A DNA stretch of 64,000 nt from contig NZ_CP031337.1 in assembly GCF_003355495.1 (NCBI RefSeq), forward strand, positions 2,175,001 through 2,239,000, given 5' to 3'. Both the position numbers and the translations under genes were made by a program. Under the pieces are notes generated by a model, which had not been told where the DNA came from, made no database searches, and saw only the letters and a list, made by a program, of their open reading frames with translations. This DNA comes from Crenobacter cavernae (GTDB lineage Bacteria; Pseudomonadota; Gammaproteobacteria; Burkholderiales; Chromobacteriaceae). Positions 25,845 to 35,026 of the stretch are shown here, one piece after another. The stretch's first letter is position 1, and the number at the start of each line of letters is the position of its first letter.

Positions 25845-26840
25845 TCAGACCAGCGCCACCGGCTCGACCACGATACCGGCCCTGAGGCCGTTCTTGACCT
25901 TGGGGTTCGGGAACAGGATGCGCTCGTCGCCGCCCTTTGCCAGGTAACGCACGTCGCCGTCCTCGGCGATCAGCATGCCGTCGGGCAGCACGGTGAAGTT
26001 CTCGACCGCGTCGTCCAGGTGCAGGCGGAAAGCGTCGCTGAGCTTGACGATGTCGAACTTGGCGCGAAAGCCGAGCAGCGCGTCCGGGCGCGCGTCGTCG
26101 TCGGTCTGGCCGGTGGCGATCAGCGTGCGCAGCGCATGGTCGATGCCGGCGAAGCGCGAGAGGTCGTTCTGGCCGAACGGCCGCGCCTTGCCCAGTTCCA
26201 GCGTGAACGCATCGGCACCGGAACGGTGGCTGGTGCTGTAGGTGAAGGTGGAGGCGGGCGCGCTGTGCAGGAGCAGCGCTTCGACCCCGGCGGCTTCCAG
26301 CCACGCGAACTGGTCCGGGCGAGCCTTGCGGCCGTCCAGATAAGGGCAGATCGCGAACTTTTCGAACACCGAGCCGCGGATCGCGGTGTGCAGGTCGTAG
26401 TGCAGACGCCGGCCCTGGGCCTTTTCGAAGAAACCGGTGGCCAGCGCTTCGAGCTGCACCGCGCGGCGCGCTTCGCGCGCGTCGGGGTGGCGGGCGTGCG
26501 CGCCGTTGAACAGGCGGTTGAGGTCGTAGTCGAGGTAGCGTTCGCCCGCAGCGAGCGCGGCCGGGTTACCGAGCAGCACCATCAGACGCAGCGACGGCGC
26601 GAGACGGCCGGCGATGAGGTCGGCGAGGATGGCTTCGACCACCTCGACCGGCGCGGTCTCGTTGCCGTGGACGCCGGCCGACAGCAAGAGGTCGGCCGAG
26701 GCCACGCCGGCCGGCTCGATGACCAGCGCGCCGACGTCGATCCAGCGCGCGGTGGCACCGCCGGGCAGCGTCCACGGTATGGAATCGGGCGTCTCGGCGG
26801 CGAGGGTGGCGGCAAGGAGGCTGAAGTCGGCTCGGGTCAT
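25845..26840 (-). CDS. astE: Succinylglutamate desuccinylase
   Basis: Last step of the AST arginine catabolic pathway: splits succinylglutamate into succinate and glutamate. 331 residues. Zinc-binding GVHGNET (His, Glu) and the downstream His in HYDLHTAIRGS, plus LNRLFNG, identify it within the AstE/aspartoacylase family. ATG 26840 chosen because MTRADFSLL begins the conserved part; an upstream in-frame ATG at 26903 would add 21 atypical residues. The other ast genes are not next to it. Confidence 0.9.
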   Translation of the reverse strand: MTRADFSLLAATLAAETPDSIPWTLPGGATARWIDVGALVIEPAGVASADLLLSAGVHGNETAPVEVVEAILADLIAGRLAPSLRLMVLLGNPAALAAGERYLDYDLNRLFNGAHARHPDAREARRAVQLEALATGFFEKAQGRRLHYDLHTAIRGSVFEKFAICPYLDGRKARPDQFAWLEAAGVEALLLHSAPASTFTYSTSHRSGADAFTLELGKARPFGQNDLSRFAGIDHALRTLIATGQTDDDARPDALLGFRAKFDIVKLSDAFRLHLDDAVENFTVLPDGMLIAEDGDVRYLAKGGDERILFPNPKVKNGLRAGIVVEPVALV

Positions 26841-26952
26841 GACGGTCGGCGGTTTTGAGTGGCGGTGGATCGATTCTACCGACGCGTCCGGCAAGAAGAA
26901 CACGCCATGCCGCGCTTTTGAACGGACATGGCGTGTTTCTGAAGGGCTGGCG

Positions 26953-27738
26953 TCAGTCGGCGACCCAGCCGGGCTTGCGCTGCTCGAGGAAGGCGCGGAT
27001 GCCTTCGCGGCCTTCGGCGCTGGCGCACACTCGTGCGATGCGTTCGATGGCGAGCGCCGTGCTTTGCTCGCCGACCGGCAAAGGCGCCAGGTCGCGCACC
27101 AAGATCTTGACTTCGCGCATCGCCTGCGGACTGTTCAGCAGCAGTTGTTCGACGAGGTAATGGATGGTGGCGTCGAGCTCTTCGTGTTCGACGTCCTGGT
27201 GGATCAGGCCGAGCCGCTTGGCCTTGCCGGCGTTGAAGCGTTCGCCGGTGACGAAGTAGCGGCGCGCGGCGCGCTCGCCGATCGCGCGCATCACGTAAGG
27301 CGCCGAGATCGCCGGGATCACGCCGAGGCGCACGTCGGCGAACGAGAACAGCGCCTCCGAGGTGGCGATCGCGACGTCGCAGCAGGCGACGAGCGCCGCA
27401 CCGAGGCCGAAGGCCGAGCCCTGCACACGGGCGACGGTCGGCTTGGGCAGCGTGTCGAGCGTCGCCAGCAGCCGCGACAGCAGCCGCGCGTGATGCACGA
27501 GTTCGGCCTCGTCCGAATCCACCAGGCGGCGCATCCCCTCGTGGTCGTGGCCGGCCGAGAAGCTGATGCCGCTGCCGGTGAGGACGACGACGCGTACCGT
27601 GGGGTCTTCGGCCAGGGTTTCGAAGGTGGCGATCAACAGGTCAGCGCTGCCGTCGTCGAGCGCGTTATGCAGCTCGGGACGGTTGAGGGTGACGGTCGCC
27701 ACGCCGCGCGCGTCGACCGAAAGGCGTACCTCGTCCAT
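26953..27738 (-). CDS. Enoyl-CoA hydratase/isomerase family, methylglutaconyl-CoA hydratase (LiuC)-like
   Basis: 261 residues of crotonase fold. Oxyanion-hole segments FSAGHDHEGMRR and GSAFGLGAALVACCDVAIA are present. The run VRLGVIPAISAPYVMRAIGERAARRYF closely resembles LiuC/AtuE-type hydratases of leucine or acyclic terpene degradation rather than the fatty-acid GAGGTQ type. No liu or atu partner genes lie nearby, so the substrate is uncertain. The alpha/beta hydrolase gene lies 70 nt upstream on the same strand. Confidence 0.75.
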   Translation of the reverse strand: MDEVRLSVDARGVATVTLNRPELHNALDDGSADLLIATFETLAEDPTVRVVVLTGSGISFSAGHDHEGMRRLVDSDEAELVHHARLLSRLLATLDTLPKPTVARVQGSAFGLGAALVACCDVAIATSEALFSFADVRLGVIPAISAPYVMRAIGERAARRYFVTGERFNAGKAKRLGLIHQDVEHEELDATIHYLVEQLLLNSPQAMREVKILVRDLAPLPVGEQSTALAIERIARVCASAEGREGIRAFLEQRKPGWVAD

Positions 27739-27808
27739 ATGCGGCTCTCCTTGGATGTGTTGTCGATGTCATATCTTGGCCGAAAGCGATCGTCCGGCCA
27801 AGCCCCGC

Positions 27809-28600
27809 TCATTGCGCCGGGCAGAACGCCTCGAGCGCGCGCGCGAAGAGGTCGGGCGCCTCCAGATGCAGCGCGTGCCCGGTGGACGGCAGGCGCACGA
27901 AGTCGGCGTGCGGAATGCCACGCGCGAGCAGTTCGGCCTGGTAGAGCGGGGTGAGCCGGTCTTCGTCGCCGACGATCACGCGCGTCGGCATCGTGAAGCT
28001 GTCGAGCCAGGTGCGCGCGTCGTGCAGCCGGACGCCGTTGATCAGGCGGACCACCGAAGGCCAGTCGGCGAGGCCGGCCATGATCTTCAGTTCGGGCAAC
28101 AGCGCGTAGTGCTGGCTCAGGTAGCGGCTGGAGAACAGCCAGGGCAGGCTGACGGTGAAGCGCAGATCGAGTCCGCCCAGCTGGTGCGCGGCGATCCAGC
28201 TCTCGGCGATCTGGTTGTTGGCGTCGTCGGACCAAGCGAGCGTAGCCGCGAGCACCAGGTGGTCGACCTTGTCCGGGTGGCGCCGCGCGAAGTGCTGCGC
28301 GACCATCCCCCCATACGACAGCCCGGCGACGTGGACCTTGGTCAGCCCCAGCACGTCGAGCAGGTGGGCGGCGTGGTCGGCCTGGTCGGCCAGCAGGTAG
28401 GCGTCGATCGCCGGCTTGTCGCTCTGCCCCTGGCCGAGGAAGTCGAGGCGGATCACCTGGTAGTGCGCCTCGAGTTGCGGCAGCAACAGCGCCCACGCCA
28501 CGGTCGACATGGTGATGCCGTTCATCAACAACAACGGCCGTTTGCCGTGGCCGCTGCTCTCGTAATACAGCCGGTGCGTTCCCGCGCTCACGAAAGGCAT
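27809..28600 (-). CDS. Alpha/beta hydrolase
   Basis: 263 residues with the lipase-like nucleophile elbow GLSYGGM (Ser), the acid Asp in VGDEDRLTP and the catalytic His in TGHALHLEAP. HG-type oxyanion region LLLMNGITMS. ATG 28600 chosen for the AAGGA site 8 nt upstream; a longer reading to 28636 is possible. Transcribed towards the hydratase gene, 70 nt apart, probably as a pair. Substrate unknown. Confidence 0.82.
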   Translation of the reverse strand: MPFVSAGTHRLYYESSGHGKRPLLLMNGITMSTVAWALLLPQLEAHYQVIRLDFLGQGQSDKPAIDAYLLADQADHAAHLLDVLGLTKVHVAGLSYGGMVAQHFARRHPDKVDHLVLAATLAWSDDANNQIAESWIAAHQLGGLDLRFTVSLPWLFSSRYLSQHYALLPELKIMAGLADWPSVVRLINGVRLHDARTWLDSFTMPTRVIVGDEDRLTPLYQAELLARGIPHADFVRLPSTGHALHLEAPDLFARALEAFCPAQ

Positions 28601-28778
28601 GATGTTGTCCTTAGTTACCGCCGTTTCTTGCAGCATAGATCGGTTTTATGCCCGCCGGGCGCATCGGTGCGCAAAAAATGCCGCCTTGTGTCGACAGGGC
28701 GGCAGGGTATGTCAAGAAACGGTCATCTGCCCGGGCTACAGTCGCTTATCCGATTTTGTTACATCGTTTCGTCGCCTT

Positions 28779-29852
28779 ATGACGAACGTTATCCTTATGA
28801 CCGATCTTGCCGCAGGCGCCACGCCGCGCTGTACCGAACTCGAACTCATTATCCATGAGCGCAGGCTGTCACCGGTGTTCCAGCCCATCGTCGACCTCGA
28901 ATCCGGCCGCATCCTCGGTTACGAGGGGCTGATCCGCGGCCCGTCGAACAGCAGCCTGCATTCGCCGGTCAAGCTGTTCAGCCGTGCCGCCGAGTGCAGG
29001 CTGACCCTGGCGCTCGACCGCGCTTGCCGCCGCGTGACGGTAGAGCGCTTCACCGAGCTGCAACTGCCCGGCCGGCTGTTCCTCAACATCAGCCCCGATT
29101 CTCTCTTGGCGCCCGAGCACCGGCGCGGCGAGACGCTGGCCTTCGTCGGCTTGCTGGGCTTATCGCCCGAGCGCGTCGTGATGGAGCTGACCGAGACCAA
29201 GCCGAACGCCGCCTACCAGGCGCTGCGCGAGGCGACCGATCACTACCGCGACGACGGCTTCCTGATCGCGCTCGACGACCTGGGCGAGGGCTTTTCCAAC
29301 CTGAGGCTGTGGTCGGAACTGCGGCCCGACTTCGTCAAGCTCGACAAGCACTTCGTGCAGAACATCCACCACGACCCGCTGAAGGAGCAGTTCGTCAGGT
29401 CTTTGGTCGACATCGCGCGCAAGTCGGGCGCGAAGCTGGTCGCCGAGGGGATCGAGTCGGTCGCCGAGCTCAGGACCTTGCGCCGTCTCGGCGTGCAGTA
29501 CGGCCAGGGCTATCTGATCGCGCGGCCGAGTCCGGTGCCGGCGCTCGAACTGCAGGCGTCGATCGACGGCGTCGCCTGGCAGAGCGGGCGCGCGAGGCTC
29601 GGCCAACGTCAGCAGCCGGTCGCGCGCGACCTCCTGGTCGAGGTCGCGCCGTTGCCGGCCGATGCGCCGACCGAGGAGGCGTACCGGCGCTTCGCCGACG
29701 ACGCGGCGTTGTTCGCGATCCCGGTGCTCGAGAATGACGTGCCGGTCGGCTTGCTGCGCCGTCATCACCTGCTGGAGAGCTTCGCGCGGCCGTTCAACCG
29801 CGAGCTCTACGGCAAGAAGCCGCGCCGCGTGATGATGGACAAGCAGCCCTGA
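28779..29852 (+). CDS. EAL domain plus first CBS motif (5' part of a frameshifted EAL-CBS-GGDEF protein)
   Basis: c-di-GMP phosphodiesterase part. 357 residues. EAL domain about 25-265: EGLIRGP replaces E(A/V)LLR, and FLNISP, VMELTET, ALDDLGEGFSNL, DFVKLDKHF and VAEGIES keep the metal- and substrate-binding residues, so activity is plausible. Then a CBS motif (about 285-345) cut off after MMDKQP. The next gene continues the family in another frame; adding one base near 29847-29849 would fuse them. Start could also be ATG 28797. Carries one copy of the dispersed 10-mer (29597-29606). Confidence 0.82.
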   Translation: MTNVILMTDLAAGATPRCTELELIIHERRLSPVFQPIVDLESGRILGYEGLIRGPSNSSLHSPVKLFSRAAECRLTLALDRACRRVTVERFTELQLPGRLFLNISPDSLLAPEHRRGETLAFVGLLGLSPERVVMELTETKPNAAYQALREATDHYRDDGFLIALDDLGEGFSNLRLWSELRPDFVKLDKHFVQNIHHDPLKEQFVRSLVDIARKSGAKLVAEGIESVAELRTLRRLGVQYGQGYLIARPSPVPALELQASIDGVAWQSGRARLGQRQQPVARDLLVEVAPLPADAPTEEAYRRFADDAALFAIPVLENDVPVGLLRRHHLLESFARPFNRELYGKKPRRVMMDKQP

Positions 29853-29866
29853 TCGTCGCCGCCGAC

Positions 29867-30553
29867 ATGAACCTGCACGAGCTGTCCGGCCTCGTCGTCG
29901 CCGCCGAGCGGCGCTACCTGGTCGACGGTTTCATCCTCGCCGAAGACGGGCGTTACCTCGGCATGGGCACCGGCTACGAGCTGATGCGCAAGATCACCGA
30001 ACTGCAGATCTCGGCGGCGCGCTACGCGAACCCGCTGACCGGCCTGCCGGGCAACGTGCCGATCAACGAGACGATAGACCGGCTGATCGAGGCCGAGCAG
30101 CCGTTCATGGTCGCCTACGTCGACCTCGACCACTTCAAGCCGTTCAACGACCTGTACGGCTATTCGGCCGGCGACGAGCTGATCGAACTGGTCGGCCGGC
30201 TGCTGACCGACACCGCCGACGCCGAGCGCGACTTCGTCGGCCACGTCGGCGGCGACGACTTCGTCGTGCTGTTGCAGAGCCAGGACTGGCGCGAGCGGCT
30301 CGAGGGCGCGATCGCCGCCTTCGACGCGGCGGTGCCGGACTCCTTCCACGGCGAGCATCGCGAGGCCGGCGGGTTCGAGGTGGTCGGGCGCAGCGGCGAG
30401 GTGGCTTTCTTCCCGCTGACCGGCGTGTCGATCGGCGCGCTCAGGGTCGGGGCGGGGCGCTTCCCTTCGCACCACGAGGTCGCCTCGGCGGCGGCCGACG
30501 CCAAGCATCAGGCGAAGAAGCACAGCGGCAGCAGCCTGTACGCGGTCGAGTAG
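29867..30553 (+). CDS. Second CBS motif plus GGDEF domain (3' part of the frameshifted protein)
   Basis: 228 residues. The first 45 continue the CBS pair (LVDGFILAEDGRYLGMGTGYELMRKI). The GGDEF domain (about 60-225) has NPLTGLPGN, VAYVDLDHFKPFND and the signature VGGDDFVVL (GGDDF instead of GGDEF). In intact relatives EAL, two CBS and GGDEF form one chain of about 590 residues. Without the upstream part this ORF has no good ribosome-binding site, so independent translation from 29867 is doubtful unless coupled (stop and start are 14 nt apart). Confidence 0.8.
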   Translation: MNLHELSGLVVAAERRYLVDGFILAEDGRYLGMGTGYELMRKITELQISAARYANPLTGLPGNVPINETIDRLIEAEQPFMVAYVDLDHFKPFNDLYGYSAGDELIELVGRLLTDTADAERDFVGHVGGDDFVVLLQSQDWRERLEGAIAAFDAAVPDSFHGEHREAGGFEVVGRSGEVAFFPLTGVSIGALRVGAGRFPSHHEVASAAADAKHQAKKHSGSSLYAVE

Positions 30554-30686
30554 CAGACCGGCAGATCGGTACGCGATGGTTCGATATATTTTTAAAAACA
30601 ATCGATTAGAACGAGATTGTCGCATTTGTATAAATAAGCGGCGCATATTTGCGTAAACGAAAAACGACCTTTTCGCAACAGTCCGG

Positions 30687-30709
30687 TGCGCCGCCGGCGC
30701 AGTTTTTTT
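30687..30709 (+). terminator. Terminator after the GGDEF part
   Basis: Short GC stem TGCGCC / GGCGCA with GCC loop, followed by G and seven T. Confidence 0.7.
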
Positions 30710-30806
30710 CGTCGCTTTTCTCAAGCCAAGTGCATGTTCCGTAAAGGGAAAATGGCGCGCCTGCCGTGCTGCAATAAAATCATGGCGAATTATCGTCTGT
30801 CTATGC

Positions 30807-30835
30807 TTGTCAAGCGGGGGTGCGCTTCCTACAAT
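30807..30835 (+). promoter_or_regulatory. Sigma-70 promoter of speA
   Basis: TTGTCA, a 17-nt spacer, TACAAT: two near-consensus hexamers with ideal spacing, 93 nt upstream of the speA ATG. Confidence 0.7.
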
Positions 30836-30927
30836 CCGCGCTCGATTTTTGCTCCGACATCCTAGGCCAGCACAGTCCTTGTCCCTGCCGCGCACTAAGG
30901 AGCACCCGTTTCTCAAAAGGAAAAACG

Positions 30928-32808
30928 ATGGCTTGGACAGTGGCTGACAGCCGGAGCCTGTACGGCATCCGGCACTGGGGTTCCGGATACTTCAACGTGG
31001 CCGACGACGGCCGGCTGCACGTGCGCCCCAACGTCGACTACGACTGCGACGTCGACCTCTACGACCTGGTGCACCGCCTCTCCGCCAAGGGCCTCGACCT
31101 GCCGCTCCTGGTGCGCTTCCCCGACATCCTGCAGGACCGCGTGACCCGGCTGTGCCGCGCGTTCGATGCTGCGATCGAAGAACAGGGCTACGGCAACCGT
31201 TACACCGCGCTCTATCCGATCAAGGTCAACCAGCAAGAGGCGGTGGTGAAGAACATCATCGCGACGCGCGACGTGTCGATCGGGCTGGAAGCCGGCTCCA
31301 AGCCCGAGCTGATGGCGGTGCTCGCCTTGGCGCCCAAGGGCGGCACGCTGGTGTGCAACGGCTACAAGGACCGCGATTTCATCAGGCTCGCGCTGATCGG
31401 CCAGAAGCTCGGTCACAACGTGTTCATCGTGATCGAGAAGGAGTCCGAGGTCGAGCTGGTGATCGAGGAGGCGAACCGCCTGAAGGTGCGCCCGCAGGTC
31501 GGCGTGCGAGTGCGTCTGTCGTCGCTCGCGTCGAGCAAGTGGGCCGACACCGGCGGCGAGAAGGGCAAGTTCGGCCTGTCGGCCGCGCAGCTTTTGTCGG
31601 TCGCGCAGCGTCTGGACGAGGCCGGCATGGGCGACTGCGTGCGGCTGTTGCACTTCCACATGGGCTCGCAGATATCGAATATCGCCGACTATAGAGCGGG
31701 GTTTCGCGAGGCGATCCGCTACTTTGGTGAACTGCGCGCGCTCGGCCTGCCGGTCGACCACGTCGACGTCGGCGGCGGCCTCGGCGTCGACTACGACGGC
31801 ACGCACTCGCGCAACGCCAGCTCGATCAACTACGACATGGGCGAATACGCGCAGACCATCGTGTCGATGTTGGCCGAGTTCTGCGACGAGGCCGGCATCC
31901 CGCACCCGCGGATTCTGTCCGAATCGGGCCGCGCGATGACCGCGCACCACGCGGTGCTGATCATGAACGTCACCGACGTCGAGCGCCTGCCCGATTCGTT
32001 GCCGCAGATCGACGACGCCGAGCAGCTGTCGGTGCCGGTGAAGAAGCTGTTCGAGCTGACGCAGGGCGTCGATGCCGAGACCGTCACCGAGACCTACTAC
32101 CGCGCGAGCCACTACGTCGCCGACGTCGCCGAGCAGTACGCCGAAGGGCGGATTTCGCTGACCGAGAAGGCGCTCGCCGAGCAGATGTACGCCGCGCTGT
32201 GCCGCAAGCTGCACAGCCAGGTGCAGGCGTCGCAGCGCAGCCAGCGCCAGGTGTACGACGAGCTGACCGACAAGCTCGCCGACAAGTATTTCTGCAACTT
32301 TTCGGTGTTCCAGAGCCTGCCCGACACCTGGGCGATCGACCAGGTGCTGCCGATCATGCCGATCCATAGGCTCGAAGAGCAGCCGACGCGCCGCGCGGTG
32401 CTGCAGGACCTGACCTGCGACTCGGACGGTAAGATCAAGCACTACGTCGACGGTCAGAGCATCGAGAACAGCATGCCGGTGCATGACGTGAAGCCCGGCG
32501 GCGAGTACCTGATCGCGGCCTTCCTGGTCGGCGCCTACCAGGAGATCCTCGGCGACATGCACAACCTGTTCGGCGACACCGACTCGGTCAACGTCTACGT
32601 GCGCGAGGGCTGTCGGCTCGAATTCTCCGGCATCGAGGAGCACGACACGATCGAGGACATGCTGCGCTACGTGCACCTGTCGCCCGAGGAGATCCTCAAC
32701 CGCTACGAGGAGAAGGCGCGCTCGGCGCAGCTGTCGAGCGAGGAGCGCAACGCCTTCTTCGCCGAGTTCTGCCGCGGCCTCAAGCAGTCGTCCTACCTGT
32801 CGGTGTAG
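30928..32808 (+). CDS. speA: Biosynthetic arginine decarboxylase
   Basis: PLP enzyme converting arginine to agmatine for putrescine and spermidine synthesis. 626 residues, normal length. ALYPIKVNQQ holds the PLP Lys (about residue 95), GLEAGSKPEL and HFHMGSQISNI follow, VDVGGGLGVDYDGT is the phosphate loop, and the C-terminal PIMPIHRL and DLTCDSDGKI segments are typical of SpeA. ATG 30928 has an AAGGA site. Start MAWTVADSRSLYGI matches the family. It ends 90 bp before the convergent GYD gene. Confidence 0.97.
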   Translation: MAWTVADSRSLYGIRHWGSGYFNVADDGRLHVRPNVDYDCDVDLYDLVHRLSAKGLDLPLLVRFPDILQDRVTRLCRAFDAAIEEQGYGNRYTALYPIKVNQQEAVVKNIIATRDVSIGLEAGSKPELMAVLALAPKGGTLVCNGYKDRDFIRLALIGQKLGHNVFIVIEKESEVELVIEEANRLKVRPQVGVRVRLSSLASSKWADTGGEKGKFGLSAAQLLSVAQRLDEAGMGDCVRLLHFHMGSQISNIADYRAGFREAIRYFGELRALGLPVDHVDVGGGLGVDYDGTHSRNASSINYDMGEYAQTIVSMLAEFCDEAGIPHPRILSESGRAMTAHHAVLIMNVTDVERLPDSLPQIDDAEQLSVPVKKLFELTQGVDAETVTETYYRASHYVADVAEQYAEGRISLTEKALAEQMYAALCRKLHSQVQASQRSQRQVYDELTDKLADKYFCNFSVFQSLPDTWAIDQVLPIMPIHRLEEQPTRRAVLQDLTCDSDGKIKHYVDGQSIENSMPVHDVKPGGEYLIAAFLVGAYQEILGDMHNLFGDTDSVNVYVREGCRLEFSGIEEHDTIEDMLRYVHLSPEEILNRYEEKARSAQLSSEERNAFFAEFCRGLKQSSYLSV

Positions 32809-32832
32809 CGTTCTTCGTCCAGCTAAAGACGC

Positions 32833-32864
32833 AAAAAGCTTGGCCGAGCTTTGAGCTCGGCCAA
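32833..32864 (-). terminator. Terminator built from an inverted pair of the dispersed 10-mer
   Basis: Stem of 11 bp, TTGGCCGAGCT (32840-32850) and AGCTCGGCCAA (32854-32864), with a TTG loop. On the reverse strand it is followed by GC and five T, so it terminates the GYD gene; it may also stop speA. Confidence 0.85.
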
Positions 32865-32898
32865 CTATCCGACGGAGGCGCCTCCGTGTCGGTGGGGG

Positions 32899-33195
32899 CT
32901 ACAGCCCGGCCTTGCCGATGATGGTGTTCATCTCGGCCATCGAGAAGGCTTTCAGCGTCTGCGTCCTCACGTTGCCGGCCGCGGCCAGGGTCAATCCGAG
33001 CGCCGTCATCGATTCGTCGTCGGGGGCCTCGAAGGTGACGACGACGTCGTACATGCCGAGCGTCCAGTAGATGTCCTTCATTTCAATGCCATAGGTTTTG
33101 GCCGCTTCCTTGACCAGCGCCGCCCGCTTGGTGGTGTCCTTGACGTTGCGAGCCCCCTGGTCCGTGAAGTTGGCTAGAACGATATAGGTCGCCAT
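32899..33195 (-). CDS. GYD domain protein
   Basis: 98 residues, starting MATYIVLANFTDQGARNVKDT; the mid-region WTLGMYDVVVTFEAPDDESM matches the GYD family, small ferredoxin-like proteins of unknown function. AAGGAGA ribosome-binding site 7 nt before the ATG at 33195. Stands alone, convergent with speA. Confidence 0.85.
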   Translation of the reverse strand: MATYIVLANFTDQGARNVKDTTKRAALVKEAAKTYGIEMKDIYWTLGMYDVVVTFEAPDDESMTALGLTLAAAGNVRTQTLKAFSMAEMNTIIGKAGL

Positions 33196-33289
33196 GCTGG
33201 TTCTCCTTCCATCGGTGGGGTGATGCGAGCCTTTGCCGGCGCCAGAGCGCCGGCCCGCGCTATCAGCATAGAACCCACACCGGGCTCCG

Positions 33290-33571
33290 CTATGTGACGA
33301 TCTTCCGGCGCGCCAATCGCTGTTCTCCGCTTGGCTCCCAGTCCACATCGGTACACAGCACCACCAGGCTTTCCTCGATTTCGAACGCGATCGACAGCGT
33401 CACGCCCGGCTGGCCGTTGCCGACGGAAGGGTAGGGCCGGCTCATCTGCCACTGGCCCGGCGCTGTGGTGCTTGGGCTTTCTGGACCCGTCGGCGTCAGC
33501 CTGGTGCGTCGCGCCGAACGCCCGCCGACCCGCTCGACGAAGCGGCCGGCATGGCCTTCGGGCAAACGCAC
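33290..33571 (-). CDS. Small hypothetical protein
   Basis: 93 residues from a GTG at 33571. Basic, Arg-rich N-terminal half, then GQPGVTLSIAFEIEESLVVLCTDVD, a plausible beta-strand pair. The frame remains protein-like upstream of the GTG (RTFTVRLPEGHAGRFVERVGG), so the true start or the 5' end may be lost, and it could be a remnant. It lies 61 nt downstream of the MFS gene on the same strand. Not recognised. Confidence 0.35.
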   Translation of the reverse strand: MRLPEGHAGRFVERVGGRSARRTRLTPTGPESPSTTAPGQWQMSRPYPSVGNGQPGVTLSIAFEIEESLVVLCTDVDWEPSGEQRLARRKIVT

Positions 33572-33632
33572 CGTGAAGGTGCGTGAAGGAGAGGAGAAGC
33601 GTTGGGCGCGCCCGTCGCGGGGCGCGCGAATG

Positions 33633-34916
33633 TCAGGGTTGGGTGTGCGGCAAGGGTTCGAGTGTGCGCAGCTTCAGCGCGGCGGCGAGGCAGACGGCGA
33701 GGCCCGCGCCCAGCAGCGCGGCGACGCCTGACCAGCCGCCCGCGTCCCACATCAGCCCCGAGACGGTGCCCAGCCCGCTCGAGCCGAGGTAGTAGGCGGT
33801 CAGATACAGTGCGGTGGCGAGCGCGCGGTGCTCGGTCACGCGGCGGCCGACCCAGCTGCTGGCGACCGAGTGCGCGCCGAAGAAGCCGAAGGTGAACAGC
33901 GCGATGCCGGGCACGATCACCCACAAGGTCGGCGCGACGGTCAGCGCCAGGCCGGCGGCCATATTCGCGACCATCCACCACAGCACGTGGCGGCGGCCGT
34001 AGCGGTCGGCGAGCCGGCCGGCCCACGCCGACGCGGCCATGCCGACCACGTAGAGGCCGAACACCGCGCCCTGCGCGCTGTGGCTCAAGCTAAACGGCGC
34101 GCTGCCGAGTCGGTAGCCGAGGTAGTTGTACAGGCTGACCATGCAGCCCATCAGCACGAAGCCGATCAGGAACAGCCACGGCAGGCCGGCGTCGGCGAAG
34201 TGCGTCTTCACACCGGAAGAGAGCGTCGAAAGCCGCACGCGGCGCGCGCGAAAGTGCTGCGACGCGGGCAGGCTGTGCCAGAACAGCAGCGCGGCGACGA
34301 GGCCGAAGCCGCCGAGCGCGCCGACCGCCCAGCGCCACGACAGCCAGTCGGCCAACAGCGACGCAATCAGCCGGCCGCTCATGCCGCCCAAGGCGTTGCC
34401 GGCGATGTAGAGGCCCATCGAGCGGCCGAGCGATTTCGGGTCAATTTCTTCGGAAAGGTAGGCCATCGCGACCGCCGGCAGGCCGGCGAGCGCGACGCCC
34501 ATCAGCGCGCGCAAGCCAACCAGCTGCGAGAAGTCGTGCGCGAACGCGGCGGCGAGCATCAGGATGGCGCCGGCGAACAGCGACGCGTTCATCAGCGGCT
34601 TGCGGCCGTAGCGGTCGGCCAGCAGGCTGGCCGGGATCAGCATCGCCGCCATGGTGCCGGTCGCGGCCGACACGACGCCGCTGGCGGCGGCCGGGCTGGC
34701 GCCGAATTCGGCGGAAAACACCGGCATCAGCGGTTGCAGGCCATAGAGCATCGCGAAGGTGGTGAAGCCGCCGACGAACATCGCCGCGCTGGTGCGGCGG
34801 TAGGCGACGCTGCCTGCGACGTGGCGGGCGGCCGGGGCATGTTGCGGCGGACGTTGCAGCGGGGCAGGGCTGAGCGCCGGGTAGGCGCAGGTCTGTGCGG
34901 AGGGGGCGCTGGGCAT
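33633..34916 (-). CDS. MFS transporter (YnfM-like)
   Basis: 427 residues, about 12 membrane helices. Loop 2-3 motif LLADRYGRKPLMN (about 105-117) and the second-half copy RLADRYGRRHVLW. The N-terminal 40 residues are Pro/Ala-rich and may be partly untranslated. Sequence features and the divergent LysR gene match the E. coli ynfM-ynfL pair. Substrate unknown; efflux is likely from the family. Confidence 0.82.
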   Translation of the reverse strand: MPSAPSAQTCAYPALSPAPLQRPPQHAPAARHVAGSVAYRRTSAAMFVGGFTTFAMLYGLQPLMPVFSAEFGASPAAASGVVSAATGTMAAMLIPASLLADRYGRKPLMNASLFAGAILMLAAAFAHDFSQLVGLRALMGVALAGLPAVAMAYLSEEIDPKSLGRSMGLYIAGNALGGMSGRLIASLLADWLSWRWAVGALGGFGLVAALLFWHSLPASQHFRARRVRLSTLSSGVKTHFADAGLPWLFLIGFVLMGCMVSLYNYLGYRLGSAPFSLSHSAQGAVFGLYVVGMAASAWAGRLADRYGRRHVLWWMVANMAAGLALTVAPTLWVIVPGIALFTFGFFGAHSVASSWVGRRVTEHRALATALYLTAYYLGSSGLGTVSGLMWDAGGWSGVAALLGAGLAVCLAAALKLRTLEPLPHTQP

Positions 34917-35026
34917 GGTACTGCTCGGGGTTGGCGCACGGGTAGTGCCGATGGACGTATCGTAAAAAAGCGCTAATATTCAGTCCAATAGATATTTATG
35001 GCCTCTGTGATACTTTAAAAATATCA

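Larger units (their letters stand above)
30554..30927 (+). other. Gene-free region upstream of speA
   Basis: About 370 bp, AT-rich near 30580-30660. It holds a likely terminator (30687-30709), a strong sigma-70-type promoter (30807-30835) and the AAAAGGAAAAACG ribosome-binding site of speA. No other gene is supported. Confidence 0.7.

Noticed and set aside
28672..28704. Hairpin TGCCGCC/GGCGGCA upstream of the hydrolase and EAL genes
   Set aside because: A run lies on the wrong side for any ending gene; no role assigned.
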